DNA of 64,000 nucleotides from Kribbella sp. CA-293567 (lineage in GTDB: Bacteria; Actinomycetota; Actinomycetes; Propionibacteriales; Kribbellaceae): positions 930,001 to 994,000 of the forward strand of contig NZ_CP114065.1 in the NCBI RefSeq assembly GCF_027627575.1, written 5' to 3'. Position 1 is the first letter of the stretch, and the number at the start of each line of letters is the position of its first letter. Below, in pieces: positions 42,816 to 53,960 of this stretch. The position numbers and the translations under genes are program-made. The notes under the pieces were generated by a model that saw nothing but the letters and a program-made list of their open reading frames with translations, did no database searches and had not been told where the DNA came from.

Positions 42816-44195
42816 ATGCGTCCATTGGCTTCAGGGGTGCTCGCGGTCTCTTTGATCGGCACCATGGGTCTGATCGCGGTACCGGCCCAGGCCGACCCCC
42901 AGCCGCCGGTCGTTCCGTCGCAGTCCACCGTCGACGCCGCCAGGAAGGCCGCCGCCGCGAAGGCCGCACAGGTGACCGCCATCGAGCAGCAGCTGGCCGG
43001 CGCCGGGGCGAAGCTCGAGCAGCTCGGGCGCCAGTCGGCGAAGGCCGGGGAGATCTACAACGGCGCGATCTACCGGCTCCAGCAGGCGCAGGCCGAAGCC
43101 AAGGCTGCCAGCGACCGCGCGGACCGGGCCGAGAAGGCGCTGATCGTCCAGCGGCAGCAGATCGGCCGGTTCGCGGCAGCGTCGTACCAGGGTGGTGGTG
43201 ATCTCGCCACGATCGGACCGCTGTTCACCGCGGACGGTCCGCAGCAGCTGCTCGACTCCGCCGGCGCGGCCCGTTCGGTGTCGCAGGCGATGCAGGGCTC
43301 CTACCTGCGGTACACGGCAAGTCAGGTGGTCACCAACGCGTTCAAGCTGCAGAAGGACTCGGCAGTCACCAAGGTGAAGGCCGCGACCGACGAGGCAGCC
43401 AAGGCCAAGAAGGCCGCTGAAGCTGCCGAGGGCGAGCAGCGGGCGGCCGTCGCGGCGATCGGTGCCCAGCGCAAGCAACAGATCGCTCAGCTCGCCACGC
43501 TGCGCAACACGTCGGTCCAGGTGGCCGACCAGCGGCAGCGTGGGCTCGAGGAACTCGCCCGGCAGCGGGCCGCCGCGCTGGCGGCGAAGAAGGCGGAGGA
43601 ACTGCGCAAACGGATCGCCGCGCGGGAGGCGGCCGAGGCCGCCGAGGCCGCCCGGGAAGCTCGGGTCGCGGCAGCCCGTCAGGCGCGGGCGGAGGCTGCC
43701 CGGAAGGCCCGCGAAGAGCGCAACGAGGACCGGAACGACCAGAACGACAGCAAGAAACCGCCGAAGAAGCACAAGCCCGGCAAGAAGGGTGACGGCAAGA
43801 AGGACGATGGTGGCTCCGGGCGCAACTCGCGCGGCGCCCGAGCCGCTGTCGACTTCGCCCTCGCTCAGCTGGGCGACCCCTACCTCTGGGCGGCGGCGGG
43901 ACCGAACTCCTGGGACTGCTCCGGTCTGACGATGGCCGCGTGGAAGCGGGCCGGCGTTCGGTTGCCGCACTACAGCGTCGCGCAGTACGAGCAGACCAAG
44001 CGCATCTCGGCAGACGAACTGCGGCCCGGTGACCTGATCTTCTGGTCCGAGCGCAGTGCCGACCCGGGCTCGATCTTCCACGTCGCGATGTACCTCGGCG
44101 GTGGCCGGATGGTGCACGCGCCGCGGGCCGGCCGGCCGGTGACGATCGACAGTGTCTACTACTGGGAGGAGCCGGACTTCTTCGGCCGGCCCTGA
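42816..44195 (+). CDS. Secreted NlpC/P60 peptidoglycan endopeptidase
   Basis: Cell-wall hydrolase of 459 residues from ATG 42816 (467 from 42792). A signal peptide (to about residue 27) precedes a long Ala/Lys/Glu/Arg-rich coiled coil (about 30-310), a Lys-rich linker (KKPPKKHKPGKKGDGKK) and a C-terminal NlpC/P60 domain. Catalytic Cys368 sits in WDCSGLTMAAWKRAG, with the His in FHVAMYLGGG. It resembles RipA/cwlO-type enzymes that cleave stem peptides at division or growth; the coiled coil is usually inhibitory and activated by FtsEX or proteolysis. The gene is preceded by several palindromes and followed by a stem-loop. Confidence 0.92.
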   Translation: MRPLASGVLAVSLIGTMGLIAVPAQADPQPPVVPSQSTVDAARKAAAAKAAQVTAIEQQLAGAGAKLEQLGRQSAKAGEIYNGAIYRLQQAQAEAKAASDRADRAEKALIVQRQQIGRFAAASYQGGGDLATIGPLFTADGPQQLLDSAGAARSVSQAMQGSYLRYTASQVVTNAFKLQKDSAVTKVKAATDEAAKAKKAAEAAEGEQRAAVAAIGAQRKQQIAQLATLRNTSVQVADQRQRGLEELARQRAAALAAKKAEELRKRIAAREAAEAAEAAREARVAAARQARAEAARKAREERNEDRNDQNDSKKPPKKHKPGKKGDGKKDDGGSGRNSRGARAAVDFALAQLGDPYLWAAAGPNSWDCSGLTMAAWKRAGVRLPHYSVAQYEQTKRISADELRPGDLIFWSERSADPGSIFHVAMYLGGGRMVHAPRAGRPVTIDSVYYWEEPDFFGRP

Positions 44196-44208
44196 TTCCA
44201 GGGCCGGC
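44185..44208 (+). terminator. Stem-loop at the end of the NlpC/P60 gene
   Basis: GCCGGCCCTG (44185-44194) and CAGGGCCGGC (44199-44208) form a 10-bp stem with a 4-base loop that includes the stop codon. No T tract, so likely a weak or rho-assisted terminator. Confidence 0.55.
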
Positions 44209-44272
44209 GATTACGGCCGGGTACAGCGTCAGGCAGTACTGCGTGAGGCAGTCCAGCTCGTGAGCGACCAGA

Positions 44273-44386
44273 CCAGCCGAATCCGCCGTCGGCGTGCAGG
44301 ACGGTTCCAGTGGTGAAACCTTTGCGCAGCAAGGCGATGCTCGCCTCCGCGATGTCCTTGATGACCTGTCGGCGCCGTACCTCCGC
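44273..44386 (-). pseudogene. Remnant of a short-chain dehydrogenase C-terminus
   Basis: In the 322-base gap after the NlpC/P60 gene, minus-strand translation gives KDIAEASIALLRKGFTTGTV followed by LHADGG. This matches the ending common to many SDR enzymes (DIAEAVxxLxxNxFTTGTVLxVDGG). The upstream codons do not form the rest of an SDR and the frame reads on past the normal end, so only a decayed 3' fragment of about 38 codons seems to remain. The rest of 44209-44517 shows no gene. Confidence 0.45.
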
Positions 44387-44517
44387 GACGGAGGTCGCCG
44401 CGGCCGACACCGCCGAACCACCCAGTACGCCGTACGTGGTGTCCAGGCCGGTCGACCTGGACACCATCGCGGATCGGGCGCCGACGTCGTACTCGCTGAT
44501 CGGCTGGTAGCAGCCGC

Positions 44518-46155
44518 CTACCAGCGGCTGGTCAGCTCGGGCGATTCCTGAGTGCGGGCGGAGGGAGCCAGTGCCGGGTCGTTGGCGGCGCAACGAGTCC
44601 CTGCGGCCGGCACTGTCAGGTCGAGGAAGTAGTTGTCCACTGCCGCACGTGTACAGGCTGTGCGGGAGTAGGTGACGTGGCCGGAGCCCTCATAGGTGAC
44701 CAGTACGGCGTTGCCGAGCTGCCGCCTGGCGTTGACCGCCCAGGAGTAGCCGGTGGCGGGGTCGTGGAGGCCGTTCATCATGAGGATGGTCGGTGCGCCC
44801 TTCACGTCGAGCTTGTGCTGCGGGTTGTTCACCTTGCCCGGCCAGCCGATGCACTGGGTCATCGACTGCAGGGCGAGCACGGAGGTCCGCATGTTCGGGG
44901 CCACCTTCAGGCTGGCGCCGTAGAGGGCGTTGAGCTCCTGGAAGCCACGGACCGGCAGCGACCAGTCCTGGCAGAACTGCGGCCGGACGTCTTCCACCAG
45001 TTCGACAGCGGCAGCACTGCGCTCAGCGGCCGGTACTACGGCCTGCAGGGTCGCGGCGAGGTCCGCACGGGCGGTGCGCACGGCGGCTGACGGCGTACCG
45101 GTGTGCAGGGAGCTGAGCAGCTCGCCGAGCTGCACCCAGCGAGGGCGGCTGAAGAAGAACTGGGTGATGTCGAGCAGGTCCCAGGTGCTGAGCTTGGTGC
45201 CGTCGGCCGGGTCGACCAGGGTGCCCGCATCGGCCTTCGCCAGGAGCTCGGCGTACACCTTGGGCACGTCCTGGCCGTGCAGCGCGCAGTTGGCGCTCTT
45301 GCCGCACCAGGTGACGAACTGCTGGAACGAGTCCTCGGCGAAGCTGCTCTCGCTGAGCAGGAACCGCCAGGTGCCGAGGCTGTGGTCCATGTTGCCGTCG
45401 TTGACCATCGAGCGGATCCGGTGCGGGAAGAGCTCGGCGTACATCTGGCCCATCAGCGTGCCGTACGACGCGCCGTACCAGCTGAGCTTGTCGGCACCGA
45501 TCGCGGCCCGGACGGCGTCGACGTCGCGGGCCACCGAGACGGAGTCGACGTGGTCGTACAGCGGGCCGGTGTGCTGCCGGCAGTCGGCGGCGAGTTGCCG
45601 GTTGAACCTCACCAGCGCCGTGTACTCCGCCTTGGTCCGCGGCAGCACGGTCTCACCCGGCCGGGCGAAGGCTTCAGCCGAACAGACCACCGGGTGGCTG
45701 CGGGCGACGCCTCGCGGGTCGATACCGATGATGTCGAACGTCCGGCGGATCTCCGGGCTGAAGAGGGTGCCCGCGGTGAAGGTCATGTTGACGCCGGAGC
45801 CACCCGGGCCGCCGGGGTTGATGAACAGCGGCCCCTTACTGGCTGCGGGCTCGTCGGCCGGCCGCTTGGCCAGGGCCAGCTCGAAGGTCGCGCCGCCCGG
45901 CTTGCGCCAGTCCACGGGCAAGGTGAGCTTGCCGCACTGGATGGCGGGCACCTCTTCGCACGGCGCCCAGGTGATCGTGCGCGGCGTGCTGGGGGAGGCC
46001 GGGCCGGTGGCTGCCGGCGCCGCGATGGCACCGGCGGCGGGAGTGGCGAGTCCAGCCAGGAGCATCAAGGCGGCTCCGCCTGTCGCCAGTCGTCGCCGGC
46101 CGGTCGAGCCGGCTCCGGGGGACTGCTGCCTGCTGGTCGTTCGCTGCCTGCGCAT
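44518..46155 (-). CDS. Secreted alpha/beta-hydrolase, tripeptidyl aminopeptidase-like
   Basis: Hydrolase of 545 residues like the Streptomyces SlpD/SlpE and Tap mycelium-associated proteases. An Arg-rich signal region (to about 45) precedes INPGGPGGSG (oxyanion region) and the nucleophile Ser230 in WYGASYGT. The C-terminal TAP-like segment holds NGLHDPATGYSWA (Asp) and GSGHVTYSRTACT (His). It would release tripeptides from substrate N-termini outside the cell. ATG at 46155. It lies downstream of ppa on the same strand, with a large palindrome in between. Confidence 0.88.
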   Translation of the reverse strand: MRRQRTTSRQQSPGAGSTGRRRLATGGAALMLLAGLATPAAGAIAAPAATGPASPSTPRTITWAPCEEVPAIQCGKLTLPVDWRKPGGATFELALAKRPADEPAASKGPLFINPGGPGGSGVNMTFTAGTLFSPEIRRTFDIIGIDPRGVARSHPVVCSAEAFARPGETVLPRTKAEYTALVRFNRQLAADCRQHTGPLYDHVDSVSVARDVDAVRAAIGADKLSWYGASYGTLMGQMYAELFPHRIRSMVNDGNMDHSLGTWRFLLSESSFAEDSFQQFVTWCGKSANCALHGQDVPKVYAELLAKADAGTLVDPADGTKLSTWDLLDITQFFFSRPRWVQLGELLSSLHTGTPSAAVRTARADLAATLQAVVPAAERSAAAVELVEDVRPQFCQDWSLPVRGFQELNALYGASLKVAPNMRTSVLALQSMTQCIGWPGKVNNPQHKLDVKGAPTILMMNGLHDPATGYSWAVNARRQLGNAVLVTYEGSGHVTYSRTACTRAAVDNYFLDLTVPAAGTRCAANDPALAPSARTQESPELTSRW

Positions 46156-46223
46156 GATGAAGAAACCTTCCGTCGGGCGGACCTGACGGAGGGCAACTTA
46201 CTGCGCGCCGGGAGTGAACGGGA

Positions 46224-46252
46224 GGGGTGTTGCAGCTAGCTGCAACGACCCC
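46224..46252 (-). terminator. 18-bp perfect palindrome with G/C clamp after ppa
   Basis: GTTGCAGCTAGCTGCAAC (46229-46246) is an exact palindrome. Flanking GGGGT (46224-46228) and ACCCC (46248-46252) extend it to a long stem with one bulge. It starts seven bases after the ppa stop and probably ends that transcript, though no T tract follows on the minus strand. Confidence 0.6.
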
Positions 46253-46258
46253 GGTGGT

Positions 46259-46747
46259 TCAGTGGCCCTCGGTCTTCAGGCGCTGGAAGGAAGCGGTGAC
46301 CTCGGCCTCGGCGTCGGCGCGGCCGACCCAGCTGGCCCCTTCGACCGACTTGCCCGGCTCCAGGTCCTTGTAGACCTCGAAGAAGTGCTGGATCTCCAGC
46401 CGGTCGAACTCCGGCACGTGGTGGATGTCGCGCAGGTGCTCCTGCCGCGGGTCACCGGCCGGGACGCAGAGGACCTTGTCGTCCGGCCCCTTCTCGTCGG
46501 TCATCCGGAACATGCCGATCGCCCGGGCCTTGATCAGGCAGCCGGGGAAGGTCGGCTCGCTGAGCAGCACCAGGGCGTCCAGCGGATCACCGTCCTGACC
46601 GAGGGTGTCCTCGATGAACCCGTAGTCGGAGGGGTACTGAGTGGCCGTGAACAAGGTCCGGTCGAGGCGCAACCGGTTCGTCTTGTGGTCCAGCTCGTAC
46701 TTGTTGCGGGTGCCCTTGGGGATCTCGATGAAGACGTCGAACTCCAT
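46259..46747 (-). CDS. ppa: Inorganic pyrophosphatase
   Basis: Class I soluble pyrophosphatase of 162 residues that hydrolyses pyrophosphate and drives biosynthetic reactions. Signature: [10 protein letters not shown] with its metal-binding aspartates; KYELDH and [13 protein letters not shown] at the substrate site; [15 protein letters not shown] near the end as in actinobacterial enzymes. ATG at 46747, 50 bases from the divergent dacB start. Confidence 0.97.
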   Translation of the reverse strand: MEFDVFIEIPKGTRNKYELDHKTNRLRLDRTLFTATQYPSDYGFIEDTLGQDGDPLDALVLLSEPTFPGCLIKARAIGMFRMTDEKGPDDKVLCVPAGDPRQEHLRDIHHVPEFDRLEIQHFFEVYKDLEPGKSVEGASWVGRADAEAEVTASFQRLKTEGH

Positions 46748-46797
46748 ACGGCAGATACTGTCACGGTTCCGACCGATGAGATGACAGGAGAAGCCAG

Positions 46798-48156
46798 GTG
46801 GCTCGTCCTCCGCGTGCGGCGTTCGTCACGCTGGTGACTGCCGCAGTACTTGCCGGACTGGTCAGCAGCCCACAGGCGGTGTCCGCTTCGCCGCTGGCAC
46901 CAGCCGGTACGGCGAAGGCGCCGGCCGTGCTCGAGCCGGCCGAGACAGAGGGTGTCGCACCGACCGCCGCCGGAGTACAGAAGGCTCTGGCGGCTGCGCT
47001 GGCCGACCCGTCGCTCGGGAAACACTTCGGTGTCTACGTGTACGACGCCTCCCGCGGCAAGCCGGTCTTCTCCGTCGGTACCGCGAAGCCGTACATCCCG
47101 GCGTCGACCATGAAGCTGCTCACCACCGTCTCCGCGCTGGAGGCACTCGGCCCGGAGCACCGGTTCGCGACGAAGGTCGTCCGCTCAGGCAACTCGCTCG
47201 TCCTGGTCGGCGGCGGCGACCCGCTGCTGGTCACCAAGCGACCGATGGACCCGCTGGACTTCCCGGCTCGCGCTTCGCTGCAGGACCTGGCCGCCAGTAC
47301 TGCGAAGGCGCTGCGTGCCGCGGGCGTGGTCAGGGTCACGGTCGGGTACGACGCGACTCTGTTCACCGGCCCGGCCGCCAACCCCAAGTGGGAGCCGAAC
47401 TACCTCACTGAGGGCATCGCTGCCCGGACGTCGGCGCTTTGGGTGAATGAGGGACGAGTGTCGCCAGGGATGGCCAAGCGAGCCGACTCCCCGGCGCTGG
47501 CTGCTGCCACCGCCTTCGCGACCCAGCTGCAGACGCTGGGGATCAAGGCGACCGTCGGGAAGGCCGTCAAGGCGCCGGCAGGCGTGGAGGCCATCGCTCA
47601 GGTGGACTCGGCGACACTCGGTGATCTCGTCGAGTACGTGAACCTGCACAGCGACAACGACGGTGCCGAGGTACTGCTGCGGCATGTCGGGCTGGCCACC
47701 AAGAACGGTGGCTCCTACACCGGCGGCCTGGCCGGGCTGCGCGTCACGCTCACCAAGCTCGGCCTGGACGTCAGCAAGGCGCGGTTCGAGGACGGCAGTG
47801 GCCTGTCGCGCACCAACCTGGTTCCGCTCGACGTACTGGCCGGGGCAGTCCGGGTGGCGACCGCCGAGGACAAGCCGCAGTTGCGGCACCTGCTGACGGG
47901 TCTGCCGGTCGCCGGGTTCAACGGGAGCCTGCGGCAGCGTTTCGCCGGTCCCGGGACCGCAGGTGGAACCGGGATGGTCCGTGCCAAGACAGGCACCCTC
48001 ACCAACGTCCACTCGCTGGCCGGCTTCGCCCGGACCAAGTCGGGGACGCTCCTGGTCTTCGCCATAGGTACAGACAGCTCCCCGGCACCCAAGGCGCTGG
48101 ACGCCCGAGCCGCACTCGACCGCGCAACAGCAGCCCTGGCTGCCTGCGGCTGCTGA
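46798..48156 (+). CDS. dacB: D-alanyl-D-alanine carboxypeptidase/endopeptidase (class C PBP)
   Basis: Exported penicillin-binding protein of 452 residues, PBP4/DacB type (peptidase S13). A signal peptide (about 1-31) precedes the three active-site motifs: Ser103-Thr-Met-Lys106, Ser285-Asp-Asn287 and Lys397-Thr-Gly. The insert between the first two motifs is typical of class C. Start is GTG at 46798, with GGAG upstream. It trims or cuts peptidoglycan stem peptides. Heads a conserved actinobacterial run: dacB, DUF2342, tilS, hpt, ftsH, folE. Confidence 0.93.
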   Translation: MARPPRAAFVTLVTAAVLAGLVSSPQAVSASPLAPAGTAKAPAVLEPAETEGVAPTAAGVQKALAAALADPSLGKHFGVYVYDASRGKPVFSVGTAKPYIPASTMKLLTTVSALEALGPEHRFATKVVRSGNSLVLVGGGDPLLVTKRPMDPLDFPARASLQDLAASTAKALRAAGVVRVTVGYDATLFTGPAANPKWEPNYLTEGIAARTSALWVNEGRVSPGMAKRADSPALAAATAFATQLQTLGIKATVGKAVKAPAGVEAIAQVDSATLGDLVEYVNLHSDNDGAEVLLRHVGLATKNGGSYTGGLAGLRVTLTKLGLDVSKARFEDGSGLSRTNLVPLDVLAGAVRVATAEDKPQLRHLLTGLPVAGFNGSLRQRFAGPGTAGGTGMVRAKTGTLTNVHSLAGFARTKSGTLLVFAIGTDSSPAPKALDARAALDRATAALAACGC

Positions 48157-48215
48157 CGGCGCGTATCTAGGGCGCAGTGAAGGCGCATGTTGGAACATGC
48201 CACTAGGGTCGATGT

Positions 48216-49310
48216 ATGAGTACGGCTGAAGGTAATACCGCGGCTGACATGGTCGACTGGCAGCTGGCGACAGGGGTGGCTCGCAAGCTGCTCCGGCCCG
48301 GCCCGGCGGTCAGTCGCGCCGAGGCGGACCGAGTGGTCGCCGAACTGCGGCAGTTCGCCGCGGACTCCGAGCACCACGTGCGGGACTTCACCGGGTTGCA
48401 GGCGACCTCCGCCACCGCTCCGGTGGTGATCGTGGACCGTCCTGGCTGGGTGCAGGCCAACGCCGACGGCTTCCGGACGGTACTGCGTCCGCTGGCCGAC
48501 AAGCTGCGCGAGAAGCAGGAGCGGACCGGCGGCCTGTCGTCCGCTGTCGGCTCCCGCGTCACCGCGATCGAGGCGGGTGCGCTGCTGGCCTTCCTTTCCT
48601 CCCGGGTGCTGGGTCAGTTCGATCCGTTCTATCCGTCGGAGCCCGACCCGGCTCGCCCCGACCTGACCGGGCGGCTGCTGCTGGTCGCGCCGAACGTCAT
48701 GCACGTGGAGTCCGAGCTGGGTGTCGTACCGCGGGACTTCCGGCTGTGGGTGTGCCTGCACGAGGAGACCCACCGGGTCCAGTTCACCGCCGTACCGTGG
48801 CTGCGGGATCACCTGCGGCAGGAGATCTCGCTGTTCCTGGACCAGGCGGAGCTGGACGCGTCGGCGTACGCGGCGATGTTCCGGGAGGCGGTGCAGCGGC
48901 TCGGACGGTCGGTGAAGGGCGAGGCCGAGCTGAGCCTGGTCGACCTGATGCAGTCGCCGGAGCAGCGGGCGGTGCTGGACCGGCTGACCGCGGTGATGTC
49001 GCTGCTGGAAGGCCACGCGGACTTCGTGATGGACGGGGTCGGACCGAGCGTGATCCCGACGGTCGAGACGATCCGGTCCAAGTTCACCTCCCGCCGCACC
49101 GGTGGCAACCCGGTCGACCAGCTGCTGAAGAAGCTGCTCGGGCTGGACGCGAAAATGCGGCAGTACCAGGACGGAGCCGCCTTCGTCCGCCGGGTCGTCG
49201 ACCGGGTCGGGATGGAGGGCTTCAACCGGGTCTGGACCGGCCCGAACACCCTCCCCACCAAGAACGAGATCGCCAATCCTGATGCCTGGATCACCAGACT
49301 CCACGGCTGA
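48216..49310 (+). CDS. DUF2342 zinc-metalloprotease-like protein
   Basis: Protein of 364 residues of the DUF2342 family, often annotated as coenzyme F420 biosynthesis-associated. HEETHRVQ (residues 182-189) with [13 protein letters not shown] about 90 residues later forms a gluzincin-like zinc site. Blocks [14 protein letters not shown] and [11 protein letters not shown] are typical. No signal peptide. Next to dacB and tilS as in most actinobacteria; the F420 link comes from phylogenetic co-occurrence, and the substrate is unknown. Its end overlaps the tilS start by 29 bases. Confidence 0.88.
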   Translation: MSTAEGNTAADMVDWQLATGVARKLLRPGPAVSRAEADRVVAELRQFAADSEHHVRDFTGLQATSATAPVVIVDRPGWVQANADGFRTVLRPLADKLREKQERTGGLSSAVGSRVTAIEAGALLAFLSSRVLGQFDPFYPSEPDPARPDLTGRLLLVAPNVMHVESELGVVPRDFRLWVCLHEETHRVQFTAVPWLRDHLRQEISLFLDQAELDASAYAAMFREAVQRLGRSVKGEAELSLVDLMQSPEQRAVLDRLTAVMSLLEGHADFVMDGVGPSVIPTVETIRSKFTSRRTGGNPVDQLLKKLLGLDAKMRQYQDGAAFVRRVVDRVGMEGFNRVWTGPNTLPTKNEIANPDAWITRLHG

Positions 49311-50379
49311 AGGTACGGAAGGCGGAGTGCTCGGAAGCGCCGCCGAAACTCAGGGCGAGTCCGCGGTCGGCGAGCGGACGGTCGGGCGGCCTCGGTTGCA
49401 CCCGGCCGTTGCCAAGGTGCGGGAGGCGACTCGGGCTGCCTTGGTCGACCTGCCTCGGGGGACCACTGTGCTGGTTGCCTGCTCCGGCGGAGCAGACTCT
49501 CTGGCGCTGGCTGCGGCGACAGCTTTCGAGGCGCCGAAGCTCAGGCTGACGGCTGGGGCCGTGGTCGTCGACCACGGGCTCCAGGTGGACTCTGCCGAGA
49601 CCGCTGAGACGGCGGCAGAGCAGTGTCGGGGCCTGGGGCTCGAGCCGGTCCAGGTGCGAGCAGTGGAAGTCGGGACCGACGGCGGACCGGAGGGTGCCGC
49701 CAGGACCGCCCGGTACGACGCCCTGCGGCTGGCGGCCGACGAACTGGGAGCAGACGTCGTCCTGCTGGCGCACACACGCGACGACCAGGCCGAGACGGTG
49801 CTGCTGGGCTTGGCCAGAGGTTCGGGCGCGCGCTCGCTTGCCGGGATGGCACCGGAGGCGGGACTGCTCCGACGCCCGCTGCTGGAGGTCCCACGCAGTG
49901 CGACGGCCGCCGCGTGTATCGCGTCCGGTCTGCGCCCGTGGCACGACCCGCACAACGACGATCCGAAGTACCGGCGAGTCCGGGTGCGGCACGAGGTGCT
50001 GCCGCTTCTTGAGGAGGCGCTCGGGCCGGGCGTGACCGAAGCCCTGGCCCGTACTGCGGGACTGCTGCGCGCCGACGCGGACGCGCTCGACGTACTGGCT
50101 GCCGACCTGGCGGAGACGGCCGTTCACCACGACAAGACAGAGGTGCTGTGCGACGTCGCAGTACTGCAGGGGGAGCCCGCCGCGCTCAGGACCCGAGTAC
50201 TGCGTCAGGCGGCGCTGGAAGCTGGTTGCCGCGCCAACGACCTCACCGCCGGCCACGTCGGGGCCGTGGATGCTCTCGTCACCGACTGGCGCGGTCAGCG
50301 CTGGATCGACCTCCCGCAAGGGATCCGGGCGACCAGGCGGGGCGGATTCCTGATCTTCGCGACGGGTGTGACAGGCTGA
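49282..50379 (+). CDS. tilS: tRNA(Ile)-lysidine synthetase
   Basis: N-type ATP pyrophosphatase of 365 residues that attaches lysine to C34 of the AUA-reading tRNA-Ile. The PP-loop is SGGADS at 68-73; VVDHGLQ and [22 protein letters not shown] are the expected following blocks. The C-terminal region is reduced, as in other actinobacterial TilS. ATG at 49282 lies inside the end of the preceding gene. Followed by hpt after four bases. Confidence 0.94.
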   Translation: MPGSPDSTAEGTEGGVLGSAAETQGESAVGERTVGRPRLHPAVAKVREATRAALVDLPRGTTVLVACSGGADSLALAAATAFEAPKLRLTAGAVVVDHGLQVDSAETAETAAEQCRGLGLEPVQVRAVEVGTDGGPEGAARTARYDALRLAADELGADVVLLAHTRDDQAETVLLGLARGSGARSLAGMAPEAGLLRRPLLEVPRSATAAACIASGLRPWHDPHNDDPKYRRVRVRHEVLPLLEEALGPGVTEALARTAGLLRADADALDVLAADLAETAVHHDKTEVLCDVAVLQGEPAALRTRVLRQAALEAGCRANDLTAGHVGAVDALVTDWRGQRWIDLPQGIRATRRGGFLIFATGVTG

Positions 50380-50383
50380 CACC

Positions 50384-50935
50384 GTGGACGCGTCGGACAT
50401 CGAGAAGGACCTGGCCCAGATTCACTTCACCGAGGAGCAGATCCAGGCGAAGCTGAAGGAGCTGGCGCTGCGGATCGAGCAGGACTACGAGGGCAAGGAC
50501 CTGCTGATCGTCGGCGTCCTGCGGGGCGCCGTGATGGTGATGGCCGACCTGGCCCGCTCGTTCAGCCGGCACGTCGAGATGGACTGGATGGCGGTCTCCT
50601 CCTACGGCTCCGGCACCAAGTCCTCCGGGGTGGTGCGGATCCAGAAGGACCTGGACACCGACATCACCAACCGGCACGTGCTGATCGTCGAGGACATCAT
50701 CGACACCGGCCTGACGCTGACCTGGCTGGTCAGCAACCTGCAGTCGCGGCAGCCGGCCTCGGTCGAGATCTGCACCGCGTTCCGCAAGCCGGACGCGGCC
50801 AAGATGGCGGTCCCGGTCAAGTACGTCGGGCTCGAGCTGCCGGACGAGTTCGTGGTCGGCTACGGCCTCGACTACGCGGAGAAGTACCGCAACCTGCGCT
50901 GCGTGGCGACGCTCGCCCCGCACGTGTACTCCTGA
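50384..50935 (+). CDS. hpt: Hypoxanthine phosphoribosyltransferase
   Basis: Purine salvage enzyme of 183 residues: hypoxanthine or guanine plus PRPP gives IMP or GMP. The PRPP motif is VLIVEDIIDTGLTL; VLRGAVMVMADLAR and the flexible-loop region MAVSSYGSGTKSSG are also typical. GTG start at 50384. Located between tilS and ftsH, the usual order. The 192-base gap to ftsH (50936-51127) probably holds the ftsH promoter; I see no clear motif. Confidence 0.96.
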   Translation: MDASDIEKDLAQIHFTEEQIQAKLKELALRIEQDYEGKDLLIVGVLRGAVMVMADLARSFSRHVEMDWMAVSSYGSGTKSSGVVRIQKDLDTDITNRHVLIVEDIIDTGLTLTWLVSNLQSRQPASVEICTAFRKPDAAKMAVPVKYVGLELPDEFVVGYGLDYAEKYRNLRCVATLAPHVYS

Positions 50936-51127
50936 CCTGCTTCCCGGCCTCCGGTGGGCTGACCTGTCAGGGACTTGGTGACGGGCTGTAGACAGGGCCG
51001 TACCACCGTTCGGTGACCCTCGTGGTGGGCACGCTTGCCCGACACGAGACACTTGGACTGGTATTACCGTCACAAGCCCGTTTCCGGGGCCTGCTGAGCT
51101 AGGAGGGACGGGGCGCCAGCCCTGATC

Positions 51128-53155
<2,028 letters not shown>

Positions 53156-53168
53156 CACCCAGCTGAAG

Positions 53169-53206
53169 GCGATGCCCCGGAATCCTCACGGATGCCGGGG
53201 CATCGC
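53169..53206 (+). terminator. Stem-loop between ftsH and folE
   Basis: GCGATGCCCCGG (53169-53180) and CCGGGGCATCGC (53195-53206) form a perfect 12-bp stem with a 14-base loop, then TTATGTT. Only 13 bases remain before the folE ATG, so it may act as partial terminator or structured leader of folE. Confidence 0.65.
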
Positions 53207-53219
53207 TTATGTTGGCGAA

Positions 53220-53792
53220 ATGACATCGCCGAACTTCGATCATGCTCGGGCCGAGGCCGCCGTCCGGGAGTTGCTGATCGCGATCGGCGAGGACCCTGAT
53301 CGTGAAGGACTGAAGGAGACCCCGGCCCGGGTCGCGCGCTCGTACGCCGAGATCGCGGCCGGGCTGGGGCAGACCGCCGAGGACGTGCTGAGTACGACGT
53401 TCGACCTCGGCCACGACGAGATGATCCTGGTCAAGGACATCGAGGTCTGGTCGATCTGCGAGCACCATCTGGTCCCGTTCACCGGGGTGGCCCACGTCGG
53501 CTACATCCCGGGGGCGGACGGCCGGATCACCGGGTTGTCCAAGCTGGCCCGGCTGGTCGACGTCTACGCCAAGCGGCCGCAGGTGCAGGAGCGGCTGACC
53601 ACCCAGGTGGCCGAGTCGCTGGTGGAGATCCTCAAGCCGCGTGGCGTGATCGTCGTGATCCAGTGCGAGCACCTCTGTATGACGATGCGCGGTGTTCGCA
53701 AGCCGGGCGCCAAGACGATCACCTCCGCGGTCCGCGGTCAGCTCCGGAACCCGGTCACCCGGGCCGAGGCGATGAGCCTGATCGTCGGCTGA
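53220..53792 (+). CDS. folE: GTP cyclohydrolase I
   Basis: First enzyme of tetrahydrofolate synthesis, 190 residues. [19 protein letters not shown] contains the zinc-binding Cys and active-site His, and [16 protein letters not shown] the second zinc Cys region. [23 protein letters not shown] is diagnostic. ATG at 53220. The other folate genes (folP, folB, folK) follow after an inserted protease gene. Confidence 0.98.
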   Translation: MTSPNFDHARAEAAVRELLIAIGEDPDREGLKETPARVARSYAEIAAGLGQTAEDVLSTTFDLGHDEMILVKDIEVWSICEHHLVPFTGVAHVGYIPGADGRITGLSKLARLVDVYAKRPQVQERLTTQVAESLVEILKPRGVIVVIQCEHLCMTMRGVRKPGAKTITSAVRGQLRNPVTRAEAMSLIVG

Positions 53793-53960
53793 GCCATCCT
53801 CGGGGCCTCAGCGGCCGCTTTCGGCGTACCGCGTAGCTCCGGTGGGTCCGTGCTCGTTGAACTTCCGAAGCCGTGAACCATGGACATTCCGTGTCCGATC
53901 GCCTACGTTCCGTAGTGGCGTTCCGACTCGGGTGCGGGGCGCCGGCGTGAGGAGGACGGT

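Noticed and set aside
44159..44593. Complete minus-strand gene of 144 codons
   Set aside because: Only a central 38-codon segment looks like protein; it overlaps the hydrolase and NlpC/P60 genes at both ends and lacks a start context.
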